Source: Myotis daubentonii
Lineage: Eukaryota > Chordata > Mammalia > Chiroptera > Vespertilionidae
Length of the DNA: 64,000 bases
Assembly: GCF_963259705.1 (NCBI RefSeq)
Contig: NC_081840.1
Location: 144,505,549 to 144,569,548 of the forward strand
Direction of reading: 5' to 3'
Part shown: positions 12,862-24,375 of the stretch, one piece after another
Layout of the letters: every line of letters begins with the position of its first letter
Numbering within the stretch: position 1 is the first letter of the stretch
The notes under the pieces: model-generated
The model's database searches: none
Told to the model about the DNA's origin: nothing
The model's input: only the letters and a program-made list of their open reading frames with translations
Program-made: the position numbers and the translations under genes

Positions 12862-13819
12862 ATACCACCTTAATAGAACTTGTATTCTACTGTGAACAAT
12901 AAAACAATGAATAAGATAATAAGTAAAAAAAAAAAAAAAACAAGTATAATGGAGAGAAATAAAGCAGAGAAGGGGAAACAGGAAAGGTGTGGGATGGAAT
13001 TCGGGGTGAGGGATGAAATTTAAGTAGATTTGTTTTGAGAAGTCTCTCTGAGAAAATGAGATTTGAATAAAGACCTAGTGAAGATGATAGACGAAGTCAT
13101 ATAGCTTTCTGGGGGAAAAGAAAATGACAAATGCAAAGAACCTGAAATAGGAACATGTGTGGACTGTTCCTACTTCTGAACAGTAAATGAAATGCAGTGA
13201 GCAGAGGGAAATGCAGTAAGAGATGAGGTTAGGGAGGAATAAGAGAGTCAAATAGCATAAGGTCTTACAAGGGTCTCAAGAAAATGTGAGAATTTTGGTT
13301 TTTATATTAAACAGTTAGGCTTTTTTAAAAAGTAAACACTGAGAAATAAAATACTGAATCTCTGAAATAAGGACAGAAAATTATTCAAAATGTAAGATTC
13401 AGAGACAAAATTATGGGAGATTAAAAATATGGCTAAAAGTATAAATGCGGTCAAAGTGTGGAAGATAAATTTGAGGATATTTTCTAAAAAAATAAAAAAT
13501 CTAAGAGATATAAATTTTGAAAGAAAGAATAAACAAACAAACAAAATTATTCTAGGAAATCTAATACCTAATTAATAGTACATCCAAAAACATGAGAGCA
13601 AATAATTAAAGAAAAAGCTCAATAATTGAGGGGCATAAATTTTCAAAGTGAAGTGGCCTATGGATTACTCAGAGGAAGGTTACAAATGATTCATAAAAAA
13701 TATGCAACCAAGAACAAAATGAGAACCAAAATGAAGGTCATATACAAATGATCAAACATCAGAATAACATTAGATCTCTTATCAGCAAATCTTGGAGATA
13801 GAAGACAATGGAATATGCA

Positions 13820-14160
13820 TATTAGTCAAGATGGGTTGATTTGTGTAACACACTCACAGATGTCAGTGGCTGAACACAGGAATTTCAATTCTCATAACTC
13901 AGCCCAGTTTAGAATGGTAGCATTCAAAAGCTAGGTCCCTTCTTATAGTGCCTCTGCTGTTATCTAGAGACTCTGAATATTCCACTGGACCCCCTGTATC
14001 AGGTGCAATTCAACAGAGGAGGGAGACTATGGCAATTCATGACGAGGTTGTACCGACTGGGGCTGGAAAGATTACTTAATCCCAAGCACATGGCCTCTTC
14101 TCATTGCAAAGAAGGCCCAGAGAAAAATGAAACAGTGCATGACTTTGCCATATAATCCCT
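13820..14160. mobile_element. possible ancient LTR remnant
   Basis: Blocks such as 'GGTTGATTTGTGTAACA', 'CACAGATGTCAGTGGCTGAAC' and a terminal 'CAAAGAAGGCCCAGAGA' region are reminiscent of an old retroviral-type LTR that carries 'AACAAAC..CAGTGGCTTAA'. A similar layout recurs at 52700-53045. The match is from memory and weak. Confidence 0.3.
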
Positions 14161-14511
14161 CCACAGTTCTAAGGGAAATGATTCCAAACTAGTTCCCATC
14201 ATCTATCAAGTCTAAAGGTAGATTAAAGAGTTCCTCAGACATGCAAGGTTCAAAGTTATCATCCTTATGCAATTTCTCAATAAACTGTTGAAAGATAGTC
14301 CAACAAGAAATAGAAATCAGAGTGTTTTTGAAAATGCAATAAAAAAATAGAAATCAAAGTGTTTGAAGAGAAGAATATTGAAAAGAAGCCCTAGGCTCAC
14401 AAGGAAGGGGATCTAAGATGACATGTGATTTTTCAGGCTTAGAAAGACCAATATGTACAGGAGAACAGAGGGCTAAAGGAGGGGTATATCTGAATCAGAA
14501 AATAAATTTGA

Positions 14512-14727
14512 GCCCAGCCAGCATGGCTAAATCAATGGTTGAGCATCGACCTATGAAATAGGAGGCTGTGGTTCGATTCCCAGTCAGGGCAGATGCCCAA
14601 GTTGTGGACTCGATCCACCATGTGAGCATGCAAGAGGCAGCCAATCAATGATTCCCTCTCATCATTGATGTTTCTATCTCTCTCTCTACCCCTTCCTTTC
14701 TGAAATCAATAAAATTATATCTAATAA
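14512..14727 (+). mobile_element. Ves SINE
   Basis: It carries GCCCAGCCAGCATGGCTAAA, GGTTCGATTCCCAGTCAGGG (box B) and the GGCAGCCAATCAATG body, then a CT tract and an AATCAATAAAAT tail. The flanks AATAAATTTGA and AATAAAATTGA are an imperfect target duplication. It lies about 190 bp upstream of the composite Helitron at 14921. Confidence 0.9.
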
Positions 14728-15082
14728 AATAAAATTGAAAAATTAGTAATGGGTTTAAACTTATTGATAAGGATTTCTTTTTACCTGTAGGCAAAGAGTT
14801 TGGTAATATATTTGTGATGTTTTCATGAAAACTAAGCAAACAAAGAAGAGGATCAATATTAATTGTACAAAAGAAAACTCTAAATTTTGTGGTGGGTAAA
14901 AATGTGCAATTATAGTAAAACTAGAGACCCGGTGCACAAAAATTTGTGCACTCGGCGGGGAGGGGGGTCCCTCAGCCCGGCCTGTGCCCTCTCACAGTCT
15001 GGGACCCCTCGGGAGATAACGACCTGCTGGCTTAGGCCTGCTCCCAGGTGGCAGAGGGCAGGCCCAATCCCTAGGTGCAGCC

Positions 15083-15590
15083 AATGGTCAGGATCAGAGC
15101 AGGGCCGATGGGGGGTTTTGGCACTGCCCCCTGTCACACTCAAGACAGGGTTGATGGGGAGGTTGCGGCGCCAATCCCCGGTCACGCACAGAGCAGGGCC
15201 CATCAGGGGGTTGGGGCTCCGTACCCTGTCACCCACAGAGCAGGGCCAATCAGGGGGTTTGGGTGCCACCACTGTCACACTCAGGGCAGGGCAGATGGGG
15301 AGGTTATGGCTCTACCCCGTCACACACAGAGCAGGGCCCGTGTGTGTGTGTGTGGCGGGGGGGGGGGGGGGGGTTGGGGCGCCGCACCCTGTCACACACA
15401 GAGCAGGGCCAATCAGGGGATTGGGGAGCTCCCACCTATCAGGCACAGAGCAGGGCTGATCAGGGGGTTGGGGCGCCTTCTGCTGTCACGAACAGAGCAG
15501 GGCAGATAGGGAGGTTGTGGCCCGCCCCCTGTCACACACAGAACTGCAGGGCAATCAGGGGATTTGGGCGCTGCCCCCTGTCACACTGAT
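15083..15590 (-). repeat. minisatellite, 45-47-bp unit, in Helitron module B1
   Basis: Roughly ten units built on CACACACAGAGCAGGGC / AATCAGGGGGTTGGGG. The array is interrupted by (GT)n and a G run at 15340-15373. The units are G-rich and keep several frames open at once, which explains the overlapping false open frames here. The same series of unit variants recurs at 53641-54010. Confidence 0.9.
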
Positions 15591-15690
15591 CCCGGTGCCG
15601 GGAGGCATATTACCCTTTAACTATATAGGATAGAGGCCTGGTGCACGGGTGGGGGCCGGCTGGTTTGCCCTGAAGGGTGTCCTGGATCAG

Positions 15691-15915
15691 GGTGGGGGTC
15701 CCCACTGGGGTGCCTGGCCAGCCTGGGTGAGGGGATGATGGCTGTTTGCAGCTGGTCACACACCCTTCAGGGTGGGGGTCCCCACTGGGGTGCCTGGCCT
15801 GCCTGGGTGAGGGGATGATGGCTGTTTGCAGCTGGTCACACACCCTTCAGGGTGGGGGTCCCCACTGGGGTGCCTGGCCAGTCTGGGTGAGGGGCTGAGG
15901 GCTGTTTTCAGGCTG
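15691..15915 (-). repeat. 80-bp tandem repeat, 3 copies, in Helitron module A
   Basis: GGTGGGGGTCCCCACTGGGG begins each unit at 15691, 15771 and 15851, an exact 80-bp period. The third copy is more diverged. The same unit is present in 4, 2 and 1 copies in the module A copies at 24.4, 26.0 and 54.1 kb. Confidence 0.93.
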
Positions 15916-16234
15916 GCGGGTGACTGAAGCTCCCAACCGCTCCTTTTTTTCTTTTTCTTTTTATTCTGGGACAGCTTTAGCTCTGGCTCCATCTCTGAAG
16001 CCTCTGCTGCTGAAAGCAGGTATCTGGTTTGTTTGGGTTCTATAATCGAAACACTGTATCAACTCCAGCTCTGAGATCCCAGCTGGCTGAAAGCAGGTTT
16101 CTGGGGTTTTGTTTAGCTTCTATATTTGTAACAATGTTTCAAACTGCAAGCTCAGAGGCCGGCAGTGGCTGGCGGGGAATGTTGGTTTCCTCTGTCACTG
16201 AAGCAAGTAAGCCTCATGTTAGTTTCAAGCTGCC

Positions 16235-16310
16235 TGGCTGCCGGCCGCCATCTTGGCTGGCAGTTAATTTGCATATCTCCCTGATTAGCCAATGGGAAGG
16301 GTAGCAGACA
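16235..16310 (-). promoter_or_regulatory. promoter-like motif cluster in Helitron module A
   Basis: On the minus strand, ATTGGCTAAT (inverted CCAAT, NF-Y type), ATATGCAAAT (octamer type) and CCAAGATGGCGGC (YY1 type) lie within about 60 bp near the 5' end of module A. All three recur in the other three A copies. The octamer-like word is part of the common Helitron 5' region, so only the cluster, not that word, is distinctive. Promoter activity is inference. Confidence 0.4.
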
Positions 16311-16697
16311 TACGCTAATTACCATGTTTTTCTTTTATTAGATAGGATATATTAATTAGCCATGAATTAAAATGATATAATCTTAAGAGTTAATCACTCA
16401 GCATTGTTATAAACACACATAATGATATAACTCAGCATGGTGGGTGAGGGAAGAATATGGGCATGCAAGAGGAGGTATTTAAGAAAGCTAAATTATCCCA
16501 ACCTAAAACTAATATCTGTAAAAACATATGTAAAAATACAAAGGTAAGTATCAGAAGAAAAACCTGATCTAAAAGAGCTGACCTTTATGAGCACTTGGGA
16601 GTGGGATGCAGATTTGTTGAGAGGTAAGGAAGCTGCTGCTGGATTTTCCTAAGAGCCTTGTCAAACTATGATCATAGGAAGGGAAAAGCATGCCCTA

Positions 16698-17200
16698 TCC
16701 TATGTAATAAAAGCCTAGGTGGCATCACGCGATGCCCTCGCACGATATTGCCACAAGATGGCCAGCCTCACGTCATCACAAGATGGCCACCACAAGATGG
16801 TCATTAGGGGAGGGCAATTGGGGGCAACCAGGCCTGCAGGGGAGGGCAGTTGGGTGTGACAAAGCCATCAGGGGAGGGCAGTTGGGGGTGACCAGGCCTA
16901 CAGGGGAGGGTAGTTGGGGTCATCAGGCTGGCAGGGGAGGGCAGTTGGGGGCAACCAGGCCTACAGGGGAGGGCAGTTGGGGGCAACCAGGCCAGCAGGG
17001 GAAAGGTTAGGGGGCAATCAGGCTGGCAGGCAGGAGAGCAGTTAGGAGCCAGCAGTCCCAGATTGTGAGAGGGATGTCCGACTGCCGGTTTTATGCCTGA
17101 TCCCAAGGGGTCCTAGATTTGAGAGGGTGCAGCCTGGGCTAAGGGTCACCCCCCCCCCACCCACACACCCATGTACGAATTTTGTGCACCAGGCCTCTAG
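16698..17200 (+). mobile_element. Helitron (HeliBat type) with minisatellite
   Basis: It starts TCCTATGTAATAAAAGCC and ends GTACGAATTTTGTGCACCAG then GCCTCTAG, inserted between A (16697) and T (17201). The 5' part repeats AAGATGGCC motifs and the middle is a G-rich minisatellite. It belongs to the same family as 27861-28315, sharing the 'AAGATGGCCACC' and 'GGGGAGGGCAGTTGGGG' segments. Open frames on both strands (about 92 and 100 codons) come from the repeat. Non-autonomous. Confidence 0.92.
16804..17035 (+). repeat. G-rich minisatellite, ~33-36-bp unit, in Helitron
   Basis: Six clear GGGGAGGGCAGTTGGGG-type units plus one or two decayed ones, alternating with AACCAGGCCTGCA or AGGCTGGCA. Each unit holds three or more G runs, so the strand could form G-quadruplexes. 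The same array is shorter at 27946-28135. Confidence 0.9.
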
Positions 17201-19216
17201 TTAACAAGTATTTGCCATCCCTGCTTTACAGCTATATTATTTAGGATAAATACCAAAAGAAAAAAAAGATTAATATTGTAATTAAATTGGTAAAGGAGAC
17301 TTAGGAGAAAATTATTTGACTTTATTAGATTTTATTTATAACTGCATGAGTTAAAGTCAATACCTAACACAGAATCAGGCAGTGAGAAGTACTGTTTTTC
17401 ATTTAGCATATTATTAGATTTTATTACTAGGATTACTAAATAGGCTTAAAATTCATATACAATTTATACATACTTATAACTAGAGAAAGGGAAAGAGGAA
17501 ACATTCATAGATTAACTATTATGGAACATGAGAAACACAGAAAATGTTAAGGAATTAATTTAAAATGTATGTATTTAGTAAAGTCAACTTAATTTAAGAA
17601 GAAGAACAAAAATAGTAAAAATAAAATTTTCCTAGTAAATATGCTAAAATATTTTAGAACCTGGAGTGAATGTGATTAAGCTACAAAAAAAAAAAAAAAA
17701 AAAATCAAGTGAAAATTAAGATAATTTCCTTGATTTTTTTTCATTATTTATTGAAGAGAAAATGACTAGGTGAAATGGGTGGTATTCTCCTTAAGATATA
17801 AAAATGTTATAGTATTTTCAAAATGAAGAGTTTAAAATTGTGTGACAAAACTAAATGAGAAAGCTAAAACTCTTGAAGTACAAGGCCTGCACATAGGATT
17901 TTACAAATCACTGTGTATTTGGGTTCTCCTTTGGCTGAAGTATGTACTGCTGTTGTAGAAAGGTAAAGCACAGGTTTGTTAATAAGGAGGACATTGTGAA
18001 ATCCACAACACAGAAATGAATTTAAATACTTTTTATCATGGAAAATCATGGTATAGTAAGCTGACTTGAACTTTTGTCTTTCCCATTGACTAATTAGATT
18101 TTTTCTTCCTCTTTTGTATATAAAAGAAAATAAACTAAATGATCCAGTTCTGTGGCCCTGTAAGAACAATTTTGAGAAGAGTGACTTTAGGAAGTAAAAT
18201 CATCCACAGCTGAATATAGTGGAGACAATTTGGGGTGAGAGTGGGTATAAATGTCAACAAGGAAATGGGTAGAGTAGACTTAGACTAACAACTTAGCCAG
18301 GCATCCTGTGTTTAGTGATGCTTTGCAATTTTTAGGAATTGTTGTCCACTCTGGGATTTATTATCTCTTACATTATTCTCTTCAAAATGAGTTTCTTGAC
18401 AAAATTGCTTTAAAATAATGTCAACTATCAGATTTGGATATTGGGTTAATCTTTAAGTTTACCACTTGCTGTGGTCCTCTATGTCCTGAAGAAAGTGACT
18501 ATTATCTCCATTTTAATTTTTCTCATTTGGGAAATGGAAGGAGAATACTTGTCCTCTTCCATGACAGGATGCAGTATTTATATTCATTGCATCCTCTATT
18601 GTGAATAATTTCTATTGTTAAATACTACCGAAGGCCACCTGACACATCTTGGCAGTCAAACAAACAAAAAATGTTCAGTCTATTTCCCTTGCCTCAGCAA
18701 GGTGAAAATGCACATACAGGAACCCTGGGTGCATTTCAGATAAGAATGAGGAGGGTTTTTTACAAGGATATGTTTGTGCTGGTGGATACTCAGGAAAGCT
18801 TAGAATTGTGAGGACTAGTAGAGTAGCTGGATGTCTACATAACCTTGTTCAGGAGGGAGAACAAAACAGACCTGGAATGTCCTTGGTGAAAAGCAGAAGT
18901 CACACAGCCAAGTGTGGCCTTGTGTGTGTCCTGTTAAAACATTTTGTTCTCTTGATCTCATTATATCTGATAGCAAATATCATTGGTGCTTTGCTAGAGA
19001 CATATGACTATGAGCAGGACTAATATTCACTTTCTTAGTTTATACTCCGTTCTTCCTGTAACTAAACCTATAAAAGCACTGCAACCATTAGCTATCTTCT
19101 AATGATTGGAAGGAAAATGTAGCACAAGAGTTGAAGTAACAAAAAAAAGGTCATGAGGTCAGTAAAGTGTAATGCTCTCCCACCTACTCAACTCAGTCTA
19201 TTGAACATCTCTTTTT
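17201..19216. other. AT-rich sequence, no gene
   Basis: No family recognised, and only short open frames (up to 101 codons at 17864-18169, minus, without domain features). An A20-type run lies at 17683-17704. Confidence 0.45.
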
Positions 19217-19231
19217 AAATCCTTCAAGGCC

Positions 19232-19452
19232 AGCCCTAACCGGTTTGGCTCAGTGGATAGAGATTCAGCCTGCGGACTGAAGGGTCCCAGGTTTGATTCC
19301 AGTCAAGGGCATCTACTTTGGTTGCTGGCACATCCCCAGTGGGAGGTGTGCGGGAGGCAGCTGATCGATGTTTCTCTCTCATCAATGTTTCTAACTCTCT
19401 ATCCCTCTACCTTCCTCTCTGTAAAAAATCAATAAAATATATTAAAAAAAAT
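19232..19452 (+). mobile_element. Ves SINE
   Basis: A well-preserved copy: GCCCTAACCGGTTTGGCTCA and GTGGATAGAG (box A part), GGTTTGATTCCAGTCAAGGG (box B), GGCAGCTGATCGATG, a CT tract and an AATCAATAAAATAT tail. The 15-bp duplication AAATCCTTCAAGGCC is perfect (19217-19231 and 19453-19467), so the insertion is comparatively young. Confidence 0.96.
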
Positions 19453-19747
19453 AAATCCTTCAAGGCCTAAGTTATTTATCATCAAACAATGAAGCTCTTG
19501 CTTGCCACCAAGTCAGGATTCATTTCTTCTCTTTCTTTACTTTAAAAGCAAAGATACTCCTGTCAAATCACCATTTCATATGGGAGAGATTTTATCTCAG
19601 TATTTAAGGTTTGCATATTTTGGATCCAGGATCTAAGTTCCTTAGTTCTGCCTACTTCAACTGCAGAATTTTCTTTCTCTAGCTTATGAAATCCTCCAAT
19701 ATCCCTTAGTCACAATCCACTTCCTGTGTGCTTACACAGAGTTAATT

Positions 19748-19781
19748 AACACAAAACAAAACAAAACAAAACAAAACAAAG
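19748..19781. repeat. (AAAAC)n pentanucleotide repeat
   Basis: About six consecutive AAAAC units after GTTAATTAACAC. Confidence 0.93.
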
Positions 19782-20367
19782 CTATAAATGATTCTGGTCT
19801 TTGTTTTCTCTTCTCAGGTTGGTTTTACATCCTCAGGTAAATATAACTAGAGCTCTTTTTCTCCTATTCAGACTGTCCTTCAGACCTGCTGAGGTGCTTA
19901 GATTAACCATCCCTTTATTATTTATTAAAATGTTGGAGTGTTCAAGCAGCTATTTTCTTCTGTTGTTGTTGTTTTAAATTTCTCCTGTAACAGTCATTTC
20001 AACTCTTACTTAAAATATTATTTTACCATACATTAGCATAGATAGAAAATAATATAATATTAACCTGAAAATTCCTAGGCAGGAACAAATGATCCAGCAG
20101 AAATATTAATAACCCAAATTTGATTAACTTAATGCCTCCCAACTCCTGATGCAGGATCTCAGTTTCCAGGTCAAAATTTCCCCTCAGTTTCCAGGCCAAA
20201 ATTTCCCCCAGTTCTTTCTAGAAGTTTAGTGGATATTTTATATGTAGTAAAGACAAATGTGTATTTTACTTATTTTTGCACTTATTAAATCATCAAAAGC
20301 CTGTGTTCAGCACACATATGCTCAGGGATGAATTCATTCAAACTTCTCTATTTAAGATTTCCACTGA

Positions 20368-20700
20368 CTGCCCTAGCCAGTTTGATTCAATAGCTAGAGT
20401 GTTGGCCTGTACCAAATAGTCCTGGGTTTGATTCCAGTCAAGGGTCTTACCTTGTTTGCAGGCTCCTACCTGTCCTGGGCCCTGGTCAGGATGCATGCAG
20501 GAGGCAACCAATCAATATGTTTCTCTCACATTGATGTTTCTCTCTGTATTTCTCTCTCTCTTCCACTCTCCCTAAACAAATCAATGGAAAAATATCCTCA
20601 GGTGAGGATTAAAAAAATAAATCAGTAAAAACATATTTAAAAATATATATATACTGACTTGATAAGTTCACACATGCATTTAAAAATTAAAAAATTTAAA
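20368..20700 (+). mobile_element. Ves SINE (older, extended tail)
   Basis: GCCCTAGCCAGTTTGATTCA, GGGTTTGATTCCAGTCAAGG and GGAGGCAACCAATCAAT identify it. AGATTTCCACTGA (20355-20367) and AGATTTCCATTGA (20701-20713) form a 13-bp duplication with one mismatch. The tail, with 'ATATATATATACTG' and 'CACACATGCATTTAAAAATT', is longer and less A-pure than usual. Confidence 0.88.
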
Positions 20701-20713
20701 AGATTTCCATTGA

Positions 20714-21574
20714 TATTCACTACAACTTAAGGATGTGGTTTGCCCCTTCTAGAGCTGACAGTGATCTCCAATAATATACAGAACAATCCCTGTAGCAGGG
20801 CTCCTCACACTATCTGTGCTTAAGGAATATTTTCTTCCCTAATGAGACACAAAAACAATACATTTTAAAAATGCAATATAAACGTCTAGAAAAGTGACCT
20901 ATTCTTGAATGACACAGAAATATCAAATTACTATCAAAGTGCCTGAATGCTTACTCTCAGTATCTATCCCAATAGTGCCTGGATTGGGACCAAATGTAGG
21001 CCACACTTTGAGTAGCAGTACCCTAGAGTATGATCTCTTAACACTCCTCCAGCTGCTGCATCTTCACAGGGACAATTGCCCTTCAATTTCAGTCATGCTG
21101 CAAAGCAGAAAAAAGCCAGAAGAGAGCTCATGTCTCTAAGTCTGTGTTGCACTTTTGTCATCTGGTCCTTAGAAGTACAATGGTATATGGATGAGTCTCA
21201 TAAAGCCCCTTATGAAGAAAGCTCATTAAGTTATTTCTCCTTCTTCTGTTGACTTGGGCCTAGACTATGAGGCCTAGCTGAGTATTGTCACCATCCTGGC
21301 ATCCCCAATTCTTCTGCTTCTCATCTTCTTTTCCTCTGAGACACTTCCCCAAAGGACAGCCTTCCCTGATTTGTAAACTCATAAAAATAGATAACTCAGG
21401 AGTCACTGACCCATCAGTTTATCAGAAATTTATGTTCATCTGAGACTCTGTCTTCATGTGAATCCAATTCAATCTCTGGTAATTCAGGCACTGTGTTAGC
21501 CATGTGTGAAAAAGTAGAGATTGTGGGTTATTTTGTCATTCTTTTCTATGTAGAAAAGAAATTGAATCAATGTT
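20714..21574. other. no gene; possible hAT remnant
   Basis: A span from about 20799 ('GGGCTCCTCACACTATCTG') to 21020 ('CCACACTTTGAGTAGCAG') has opposed ends like those of ancient hAT MITEs, without a clear target duplication. The rest is unrecognised. Confidence 0.3.
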
Positions 21575-21750
21575 AACTACAGGCCAAGTCCTGTGCTGAA
21601 TGTTTTGCCTAGATCAGCTCCTTAACATCCTCAAGGAACTTTGTGAAATGGCACAACCATCATTTCCATTTTACAAGTGAGGGTACTGGTATTAAAGAAT
21701 CAGTAACTTGACTAATGGTACTCAACCAGTTATCAGTAGAACTAGAATAA
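21575..21750 (-). mobile_element. MIR SINE
   Basis: 'GCCAAGTCCTGTGCTGAATG', 'CATCCTCAAGGAACTTTGTG' and 'TTCCATTTTACAAGTGAGGG' follow the reverse complement of MIR in order (tail first, core last). It is diverged. Confidence 0.7.
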
Positions 21751-22741
21751 TTAGTGTTGCCTAGAAAAACAGAAACAACAGCAAGTAATGAATAATCAAT
21801 GTGTAAAAACAATGTTAAAAAGTTGATGCAAGAATATAGGTATTTTTTAAATTACAATGAATATATTCCTCTACATCAAAAGCCAGCATGGAGGGGAAAA
21901 AAAAAGAGAAAGAAGGCAAACACTTATTTTTAGCAATAGAATAATGTTTGCTTATCTGACAGGTCCATCAAATTCCCAGTAAGTGACCGAATAGTCTGAA
22001 AGAGGGACACATGTTACAGGAAAGTTTGTGACTCTGTTCCTCTATTTTAGGAATGCACCCTACTTGCTTGGCCTGTTGACTTCAGTTCCACCCACACCCT
22101 GTTTCAACTCATGTATATTGACTGAGGCCTTGAGAAGGAAGTGCCCAGGTGCCCATTTCTCCAAAGATAATGGCTCCCTATCAATTTCAGTTCACAGCTG
22201 GTTTCAGATCCACTGGGTAGACGTCTGACCCCTGTTAATCAGTCACACAGACTTGGGGTTCTAAAGGTTCTGGAGATACTAACCAGGCCATCTTTTCCAG
22301 GTTCCAGCCCTTTGTAGCAGGGCTTGTCTCTGCCTCCCATTAGTAGTTATACGTGGTCACAGGATTGGTTCCTATTTCCAGGTTTGGAAATAATCATCTT
22401 GAATCGGGCCAGAGGTACTACATATTTGTCTGTCTTCCCTGCTATTGCCCCTACTGCCTCCAGCTATCAGACCAGCTCATTCTTTATGGAGGAGAACATT
22501 TCACACAGGTTGTGAACAGGGTGATATCACACTTATTTAAGAATTAGGCCTGGCACTCAGGCTGGACCAACTCCTCCACGGGGATGTATTAGTCTGAGCT
22601 TCCTTTCTTCTGAAGTAGTTCTTGGATTGCCAATGCCTTTCTGCCCACCAATTAAACAGGGATAAGGTCCCTGGAGACATTACTTGAACTCCTGGTTCTA
22701 CACAATCCTGAGTATGTCAGCATTTGTGTCAGCATTTTTTA
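21751..22741. other. unique-looking sequence, no gene
   Basis: Open frames of 63-66 codons at 22028-22547 overlap in two frames and show no domain or codon signal. No repeat recognised. Confidence 0.4.
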
Positions 22742-22778
22742 AAAAAGAATCATTTATTGATTTTTAGAGAAAGAGGAA

Positions 22779-22828
<50 letters not shown>

Positions 22829-22885
22829 TCAATGTGAGAGTGTAACATCCATTGGCTGCCTCCTGCACACAGACCGGGGCTGTTA
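22742..22885 (-). mobile_element. Ves SINE fragment, truncated
   Basis: TTTATTGATTTTTAGAGAAAG, an expanded GA tract, AACATCAATGTGAGAG and GGCTGCCTCCTGCACAC are the 3' half of a Ves SINE in reverse. The tRNA-like half is missing after ACCGGGGCTG. The GA tract (22779-22824) grew from the SINE's own CT-rich segment. Confidence 0.82.
22779..22824. repeat. (GA)n microsatellite inside a SINE
   Basis: About 22 GA units expanded from the CT-rich region of the surrounding Ves SINE. Confidence 0.95.
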
Positions 22886-24375
22886 ACTTTTTTTTTTTAA
22901 CTAAATTAGATTGGATAGAATTGTTTTTACTTGAAATCAAAATATTTATGATTAATTATTAACCTAACTAGAAAACTGAGTGTGATCACTTAGACTCTAG
23001 ATTGTGTGCCTCTACCTAGATCTGTGATATTTCCAGGCCCATTTTAAACCAACTATACCCCTATTTTTCCCATGTTTCTGTGTTCCTTCTAATATTCTTG
23101 TTTGACCAGACTGCTTTTTCTGGATTACTGAAGCTATTCCATCCAGCTGCATAAGATCTGATGTGAAAAGTGGTTTAAAAAGTTAATGAAGCCTTCTACT
23201 GTACACATTGCCAATAGATTTCCTAACAGGGCCAACTTAACACCAGTGTAGTAAGTCATAAAGTAAAGAACTTAATTTACACACACACACATATTGATGC
23301 CAAGTGCATTATTCACAGATACTATAAGAACAGATCACCATGATAAGATTGGAAGAGAAAATTTATGGGAACAAAATAAATGCAAAAGTCAATATTCACA
23401 ATCAATAAAAATAACTGGTTTAGAGTGAATAGAAAATAAAGTATAACGGGAATAAAAATAATTATATAAAAATTTATATAATGGTATTTATTATATATTA
23501 TATATTATATAATATATAATATATATTCTATAAATTACATATATTATATAATATATAGTATATATTATATAAATATATTAGTATGTATATCATATATATT
23601 AGGAATAATTTATACACTAAACTTGTAAAGGACTACAATATGCTTATCAATTAACACCCTTATTAGGATGCTCAATATATGTTTTTTGATGATGATTTAG
23701 CAAAATAAATTTTAGAAATTTTCTTGGAAACACACCTTACAGTAAAACAACTTTAATCCTTAGTCTTTTATTCACTAATTATGTTTGCCTACTACCAACT
23801 GGATGAAGGATATCTGTGGAGAGGTTTTTTTGTTTGTTTGTTTTAATTGCTTTACGGAACAGTAAGCCCAAACAATTGAAAGGCAGCAACTGAAATCATT
23901 GTGGAGGAGGTTCAATCTTGTAGCTGGGATTGTCAATGCTGCTCCAAGGAGATATGACTCTGCAGGGTAAAATCTTGCCAAAGGTCAAAATGTGAACAGG
24001 GGGAAAAAGGAAGGATGCAAAATTACCTTATATAAGGTCACTGTTGAAAGATAAGAGCTTTGGAGGATCAAGGTATATAAGATATTAGAAATCTACAATT
24101 TAAGATGATTGAATATAAAGAAAGGATTTAAAACTAGTTAGCGACAGAGAATAAAGAATTTGGTGTATTCAATAAGGTAGCAATCCATTAAGGCCTTTTA
24201 GAATAGACACACTGTCCTTATATTAAAAATAGGACTAACACAATTTTGAAAAAATTCCAGAAAGAACAAATATGCAATTAAGACACAAAATTAATTATGA
24301 AATAACTCAGGAGAAAGGCATGCTTTCTTTATAATTACTTATTAACATGGTTTTGAAATGTAATTTTAGAAAGAA
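22886..24375. other. AT-rich sequence, no gene
   Basis: No coding signal. The striking feature is the TA-rich palindromic tract at 23460-23600, listed separately. A short (CA)n lies at 23280-23291. Confidence 0.45.
23460..23605. repeat. AT-rich palindromic tract
   Basis: About 140 bp made almost only of TATATTATATAATATA-type words, many self-complementary, so cruciform or hairpin extrusion is possible. I see no transposon ends around it. Confidence 0.85.

Larger units (their letters stand above)
9709..14499. other. long AT-rich stretch with simple repeats, no gene
   Basis: Open frames are below about 85 codons and unremarkable. The simple repeats listed separately (GA tract, AAAAT pentamers) are the main structure. 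A possible LTR remnant is noted at 13820-14160. Otherwise nothing is recognised. Confidence 0.45.
14921..16347 (-). mobile_element. composite Helitron (HeliBat type), modules A+B1
   Basis: Read on the minus strand, it starts TCCTATCTAATAAAAG (16347) and ends with hairpin GTGCACAAA-TT-TTTGTGCAC, then GGTCTCTAG (14921). The host flanks are A and T, the Helitron target. An internal junction at 15630/15631 joins module A (16347-15631), ending ..GTGCACCAGGCCTCTA, directly to module B1 (15630-14921), starting TCCTATATAG. Module A's end has no hairpin partner and lacks the G of CTAG, so B1 supplies the only proper 3' terminator. Module A holds three 80-bp repeats, and B1 a 45-47-bp minisatellite. 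Open frames of up to 190 codons here (14887-15589) are products of the GC-rich repeats. There is no Rep/helicase, so it is non-autonomous. Confidence 0.92.

Noticed and set aside
14887..15589. Overlapping open frames of 108-190 codons
   Set aside because: They lie in a 45-47-bp minisatellite inside a Helitron. GC-rich repeats without stops keep several frames open on both strands; the proteins are simple repeats of Gly/Arg/Gln/His/Pro type with no domain.
16804..17035. CRISPR array
   Set aside because: The repeats are contiguous variants of one unit without unique spacers, in a mammalian Helitron.
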